Assembly: GCA_002224055.1 (NCBI GenBank)
Contig: AZLU01000380.1
Location: 1 to 23,654, forward strand
Origin: Pezizomycotina sp. ARF18
Lineage: Eukaryota > Ascomycota
Direction of reading: 5' to 3'
Length of the DNA stretch: 23,654 nucleotides
A model generated the notes under the pieces. It was given only the letters and a program-made list of their open reading frames with translations, ran no database searches and was not told the DNA's origin. The position numbers and the translations under genes are program-made. The stretch's first letter is position 1, and every line of letters starts with the position of its first letter. Shown one piece after another: positions 18,365-23,654 of the stretch.

Positions 18365-20020
18365 AATCGTGGTTGTTCTTTGGGGTTAATATATGCTACT
18401 ATAGTAGTGTTAGGTACTGCTAAACAAAAGGTGTTGGTGATGATTCCAATTATATTTCAAGCACGAACGCATAGCTAGCTATATAGAGCCGGGAAAGCAC
18501 TTTAAATAGCCAAGCAGGTGTCAGACGGCCCCTCTTTCGCGATAGAGATCCCACCCCACGCGATTCGAGTAAGTGGTCCTTACGTATGTTCTCTTTATTC
18601 ACTGGTGATATAAGCTATATCTGAGTGTTTGCCGATTTTCCATCAACTCATTCTAAATTGCGTGCTTTATTGACAGGGGCGGGGCGGGGCGGTATGCAAC
18701 TACGGTGAACTGTAGTAACACACCCACAGAGAAAGCTTTGCACTCCGAACCCATACGCATTTGAAGCTTACTCCGATTGGTAACATTATTCTCCGGTTAC
18801 CATCATGGCGAATACATCTAATTGACATTTCTTGCTAAGTAACACCTACAATCCCTCCGTTCGGAGTTTTCACCATCGACTTGTCAAATAATGCCTGGAA
18901 GTCCGGGTTAAATATAACAGACAGCTCGGGAAATTCGGAGCATGCAAGCTTTAGCCGTGACGCCAATTATTCCGCAAGCTTAAGTTGGTCAGGCTCGCTT
19001 GTCTTTCTCCGGAATGAGCCTCAACGGTTCGGAGAGTAAACCGCCTGAATACCCGATAATCTAGCGGGTGAGAATATAGGTATGTATACATTTTTTTTTT
19101 TTTTTTTTTTTTTTTTTTGTGAAGAGAGTGGAAATCATGATATTCGCACAGATTCTTATCGGCAAAATTATCAGTTGGATGATAATAATATGAAGAAAGC
19201 AAGCAAGAAAGTATTAGTTCTTGCTGCCACTTGTTATTTATCCGCCAGTATATACATAAACTAACGAGCAGTTATTTGGTTGCACAATTTTCCCATCAGA
19301 AAGGAGACAGCAAGAAACTTCATCCTTACCAGAGTGGAGTATCGTGGTGTCCAAACGCTAAAATCCTGTCGGCCCTAATCCCTAACCTAAAATCTTGCAG
19401 CTGCAGCACTTCCACCTCCGACGTCGAAAACCGCGAAAACCGCGCGAAAACCGAAGAGCGAATACCACCGTACTGTATCAAAATTGTAATGGAGTTCCGG
19501 ATAATTGATTTCAAGACTAGTGCGAACGGTAAAACAGCGAAGCAAGCTTGTTATACCAACGGTATGAACAGCATTCACGTTTAAATTGTTTCCCTGCTCA
19601 AGATCAACAGGCTCTAGACATCTTTGTTTCTCCGGTTTCACCTTTTTTTTTCATCTTTTGACTGATGTTGTTTCCTTGTCCTTGATATTTTATAAATTTT
19701 TTTTTCTCAATTTCAAGTAAATGTTTATATTACACTGGAGGTTCAAAGCCGGATTCTAATAATCAATTATCACGAACACTGAAGGCGGTCCATATATTGA
19801 CAGTAGCTATTGGGAAACAAAATATACAAAATTGTTGTGCACTACGAGCGCAAGCCTTATTCTCGGAACGGAAGGTAATATTCCTTTAATAGCCTGCCTG
19901 CATTTTGGCTTTTTCCTTGATTTTGGAGGAGGACCCAAGGCATCGGGCGGTAAGGCAAAAGCCAATAACGCAATAGGCCCTTGGACAAGCTTCATTGTTG
20001 GGTCTTCTTTGCTATATTTT
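18365..20020. other. No recognisable gene
   Basis: Contains (GGGGC)n-like GC-box sequence at 18675-18692, an inverted repeat TGGTAAC...GTTACCA near 18779-18803, and a T28 run (19091-19118). A repeated AAAACCGCG motif is seen near 19427-19450. Open frames at 19231-19584 (plus) and 19387-19641 (minus) overlap each other and match no family I know. A frame just before LTR 3 (about 19832-20020, either strand) is rich in Gly/Pro/Lys and also unassigned. Confidence 0.5.
19091..19118. repeat. T28 homopolymer
   Basis: Twenty-eight uninterrupted T following TATGTATACA. No gene is adjacent. Confidence 0.9.
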
Positions 20021-20234
20021 AAGAGTGTTGCACTAGCAGACTTTCCCCATTCCTTGGCATCTGCCTTCTTGCATCTAGCTACTATAAATGGTGTTTTTCC
20101 ACTGCGGCCTATACCTTTAGCCAGCTAGCACTTCTAGTTTCACTTAGCTCAATCAATGAAGTTCTTTCACTAAGTCTTCTCTCTCTCTCTCTCTCTGTCA
20201 CTAGTGTCTTTCCACACACAGTGATAGCAAAGAG
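20021..20234 (+). mobile_element. Solo LTR 3 with 5-bp target duplication AAGAG
   Basis: The element is 20026-20229. It starts TGTTG, carries TATAAAT (20083-20089), the AGCCAGCTAGC core, TTAGCTCAATCAA and a (TC)n tract, and ends GTGATAGCA. AAGAG at 20021-20025 is repeated exactly at 20230-20234. It has the same orientation and family as copies 1 and 2. No internal domain is attached. The perfect duplication argues for a fairly young insertion. Confidence 0.88.
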
Positions 20235-22200
20235 GTTGTTTGTCGAATCGAATCATAATTGTAAGAGCTCAAAGTTACCGCCAACCCAGGATACTTTTCG
20301 ATCTCGTGCAAGAATTTACAGCTTCGAAAGCCAGTAGGTTTATGTAGCGACATGAAGAGCCTGGACCGATTCCTATACCGCTCAATGCCCTTTCTCTTGC
20401 ATTTTTATAGACAGCCTAGCGTTCTTTCATCTGCAAGAGCTCTGGTTTTGAGAAACCTTCCAAATATTTCTTTACCGGGTACTTCTTTCTTTTTTTTTTC
20501 TTTTTTTTTTTTTTTTAGAGACTTCCCTATTAGTATTTTTTCTCAATTAGCCGCCGGGTGTGTCGTACGGTATTATTCTTTACTTTTCGAAACGCTTGCC
20601 AGTAAAATATGCATGTATATATATAATATATAAAGGAAAGAAAAAAAGGTATCTTAGACAAACGATCTATAGCTTGAACGAGCAAGCCTCGTTCTGTTCC
20701 TTCTCCAGTTCGTACTCGAGAGAGATGCTATTTTGCCCTGAATTTTGTCTTACTTTTCCCCCGTATATCCTCCGTCAACGGATGCGTGAGTTCCAAAACC
20801 CAACCGTGAGGAACGAAGAAAAAACTGGGGTCAACCTACTTACTTGGTTAATTAACCTCAACGAAGATTTCAATTCACTTACCATCTTCACCGGAAATGC
20901 ATGTTGGCTGAAAGAACAAGGGAATATGTGCGATTTCTCTTTGATTGATTGATCTGGCCTTTCTCACCCCCGTCTTAGTCTGTCTCGTTCATCCTTGTGT
21001 TTTTTTTTTTTTTTTTTCCTTTGGGTTGCCTTCCCGTAATCCTGGGGAAGTAGCGGTGGCGGCCGACCTCGCTACTAATCAAAAACAGGTACCACACCGC
21101 ATGCAGGGAGCTAAGCGCCAGAGCCTCGTTCTAAGACATATTTTCAAACACCCCTCTCTTCTTCTTTCCCTTTGTTCCTTTCGGAGGAGGCTGACAGACC
21201 AATGTCCACAATTCACAAATAAAAAAAAAAAAAAAAAAATCAAATACCTCGAATGCTGTTATGCGGGGAGAGATAAGAAAAGACGAGAAATTTGGGCATG
21301 AGGTCCCAGCATCCACTTAGGCTGTTTATCTTCAGCCTGAGAAAAAACAGTGGAGGACCTTGCAAGTTGTCTAGCGGAAAAAAAAAAAAAAAAAAAAAAA
21401 ATCTAGGCCACTATCCTGCGAATTGGGGAATCAAGCGGCAAATACGAAAGAGATAAATGAGGAGAGATAGGAAAGATAATATAATGTATACACTAAGCGA
21501 TAAGATACGGATGTAACTTTCTGGCGTCCGCGATCAAACACAAAAAAAGTACGCTGGCATGAAACTTCTTTCCAATGTCACGTTTGTTAGGAGCCAAACG
21601 CTAGCTAAGGCATCCGGTGTTGAAAGAAGGGGGTAAGAGGTTGGAAATATAACCTACGCTTTGCCCATCCTGTTCCTCCTTCCTGATTATATTTTTGAAA
21701 AGGAAAACTCTTTAGGGGCTAGGATATCGACCTTTGATGTGCTCGGGAGCACTCTACACACTCGTTGCTTTAGTTCTCTCTACAACCGTATCAAAAGTAT
21801 AGCGCTTAATAAACGTAACCCGAAAAGAGAAAAAAACCGACCCTTCTTCAATTGTATCTTGATTTTAACGATCATAAACGGAAACCATCTTCGATTAACC
21901 TGCTTCGAAAGTGGAACTTGGATCTCGCCGGACGATGGATCTTCAAACTAGTAATACCGGACTCGAGCTCTGGTGCTTACCAGTCGGTCGGACATAGGCA
22001 GCATAATATCCACAGGCATGCGAGATCCGCGTCATTACCGAACGTCCACAAGGTTGGAATTTATGATGGAAATTCCGTCCCATACGAAGAACAGCTATAC
22101 TGGCATGCCTTCTACTCGACAACCAGAAAGTCGTAAGTTTTCCCCTTATATATTATTCATGGTTGCTACCTGCAATTTATAGAAGGGAAATATATATATT
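20235..22200. other. No recognisable gene
   Basis: Contains T-rich tracts (about 20486-20516), T18 (21000-21017), A19 (21221-21239) and A24 (21378-21401). Plus-strand frames at 20352-20952 and 21661-22136 are open for up to 130 codons but contain no motif I recognise and run through simple sequence, so I do not call them genes. Confidence 0.5.
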
Positions 22201-22204
22201 TAAA

Positions 22205-22650
22205 CTAACATAAAGGCTGTTCGCGAAAAACGCAGTTAATGGACAATAGCCCTTCGAGCACAGGGAGCTCTCTATGGCACAAAACGAAACCACCCGCCTT
22301 TAGCTCTTCCCAATCATCCCTCAGCTCGTCGCCAATCTCGTATCGATCACACACTTTCCCCGTCACGATGGCTTCCCCGCTGGCCGGCTCCATCCACCAC
22401 AAGTCGCGCTCGTACCTGTGTACCCTCCCAACTCTTCTCACCTGAGAGAAGTGCCGGCGCCGGGGTACTCGTCCTCAAGCATATACAGTATGCCTTACGC
22501 TACGTATACTCGCCAGAAGTTTACGAGCTCCCGGCCGAGCCGGTAGCGTGGAGGATCAACAAGCGGTACCTCGACGAGAAGCCTCTGCCAAAGGAACCTG
22601 GCAAGGGAAGGAATGTCACGAAGAGGATGCGGAGAAGCTGTTACTTGGTT
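22205..22650 (-). pseudogene. Unidentified frame-broken protein gene
   Basis: On the minus strand, a frame starting near 22645 reads RDIPSLARFLWQRLLVEVP, continues LVDPPRYRLGRELVNFW, and hits TAA near 22,480. The same frame then resumes with LEDEYPGAGTSL. A one-base shift at about 22,443 leads to RYERDLWWMEPASGEAIV and YEIGDELRDDWEELKAG, ending at 22205. GTGAGA at the junction could instead be a splice donor. The residue content (many Trp, Glu and Arg, few Ser) is far more protein-like than the Ser-rich plus-strand reading. I do not recognise the family. It has the same pattern of nearly intact frames joined by single shifts as the lyase and epimerase. Confidence 0.45.
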
Positions 22651-22659
22651 TCTCCAGCG

Positions 22660-23654
22660 TCTGAGACCACACCCAACAAGAAGCCAAGTATTAATATTGA
22701 ATATCCAAAAAATTTTCCTACATTACAACCAGTCCGATTCGAAGCCCACATCTTCCACACTATTACGAACGTAATGATCCATCATGCTATTTTATCCGTT
22801 TCCTTTCATCGATTGTAAATATTCTCATTTTAATGAACTAGGCGTATCGGCGTTCTCCGCATTTCACTTTCTGCTCAAAATTGCGGAATGTGCTTTATAA
22901 TATCTCCCTCTTCTCCCTTCATCTCTCTCTTTTTTTTTTTTTTTCCAGAACGAACGAAGCTGTCCCTGCTAACTCGCTTGCTGGTTTAAATCCCGGAATC
23001 CCTTCTAATTGTATTTATCACTTCTATTATAGTTCGTCTTTTCATTGTTCATAGTAGTTTTGAATCTTCTTGTCTTTCTTTTACTCTTTTGTATATAGTT
23101 CCTTCTCTTAGCAGGGTCATTGATCTTAGTAATTAAATCCACGCCACATTGGCGAACATACATACATTTCCCGACCTTGTTCTAACAAATCATTCTGTTC
23201 AGCACGAAATTGTCTTCGGATGCTTTCCCGCTCAATCGTTGGGCGTGGATCACATACCGCCTGAAAGGTAATTAGTATTAATATTTCAGTCTCGCATATC
23301 GGCGTTGGACCCCGGGCTGGTTAGCGCATTGCTAGATATAAACAATGCTGATATTTCACCTATAACCGATACACTCACTATACTACTAGTTCCTAGGCTA
23401 GTTAATGTTGGATTTCGATAATCGCAGCTTTTTTTTTTTTCTTCTGGGGATATTCGAGTACATCCCGGGTAAATTGATTGATTTTCTGCTTCACTAGCTG
23501 GTAAAATGGTTGCATCAAGACGCATGAAGACATTGGGGACCTACACTAAAAAGTCTCAAGAAAAAAGGCAAGTTCGTGGGGGTCTTTAATCTAACAATAA
23601 TGACCAACGATATAGAAATCCGGGGGGCCGGGGTTGTATTTTCTCTATAAAGTA
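22660..23654. other. No recognisable gene
   Basis: AT-moderate sequence with T-rich tracts (near 22930-22944 and 23429-23440). A minus-strand frame at 23286-23525 is open for 79 codons (Ser/Thr-rich, no motif), and a plus-strand reading through 22627-22818 overlaps the end of the broken gene at 22205-22650. Neither can be assigned. Confidence 0.45.

Noticed and set aside
19373-19390. CCCTAA-TCCCTAA-CCTAA as an interstitial telomere
   Set aside because: Only about three imperfect units in 18 bp, without a longer array. Too short to support.
22239-22818. Plus-strand frames at the 22.2-22.8 kb locus as the gene
   Set aside because: The plus-strand reading at 22239-22445 is Ser-rich as expected for an antisense frame. 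The minus strand gives Trp/Glu/Arg-rich protein-like sequence over the same bases.
1-23654. Bacterial or phage origin, CRISPR array, operons
   Set aside because: There are no regularly spaced direct repeats, no ribosome-binding-site-led gene chains and no rRNA or tRNA genes. Spliceosomal introns and LTRs show a eukaryotic, fungal source.

Overview
The window looks like nuclear DNA of a filamentous ascomycete fungus (probably Pezizomycotina). It holds short spliceosomal introns (64, 68 and 86 nt) with GT...AG ends, some with a CTAAC-type branch site, inside a family 8 polysaccharide lyase (PL8). It also holds an NAD-dependent epimerase of a type common in ascomycetes, EF-1alpha fragments, solo LTRs and AT-rich islands of the RIP-relic kind. 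I cannot name the species. No gene in the window is clearly intact. It is mostly gene-poor sequence with decayed genes, solo LTRs and an unusual load of long A/T homopolymers.

Layout. 1-2604: no recognisable gene, homopolymers and a T21A18 fold-back. 2605-6087: two solo LTRs (2610-2810 and 5910-6082), each with its own 5-bp target duplication. They bracket two AT-rich islands, and between the islands lies a block with three EF-1alpha-derived fragments (3748-3876, 4008-4453, 4614-4698) and a small hendecad-repeat coiled-coil ORF (about 4870-5179). 6088-13080: about 7 kb without a convincing gene, apart from a possible coding remnant near 12 kb. 13081-16032 (minus): a PL8 lyase gene with a signal-anchor exon, four well-defined introns, conserved Asn/His/Tyr catalytic residues, about seven frame breaks and one nonsense codon. 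16845-18122 (minus): a frame-broken extended-SDR NAD epimerase. 18213-18364 (plus): an unidentified C-terminal remnant. 20026-20229: a third solo LTR with a perfect 5-bp duplication. About 22205-22650 (minus): a broken gene I do not recognise.

How it fits together. The two metabolic genes share a strand and are about 0.8 kb apart. Both kept splice sites and catalytic or cofactor motifs and were broken mainly by small indels, several of them in short G/C runs, with almost no nonsense mutations. Two explanations fit: recent decay in a slippage-prone genome, or uncorrected indels in a long-read assembly. The sequence alone cannot separate them. The EF-1alpha fragments are much more diverged and have lost GTP-binding motifs, so they are real relics. 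The most unusual points are the repeated sampling of one EF-1alpha segment between LTR-tagged AT islands, the hendecad ORF beside it, and the homopolymer load.
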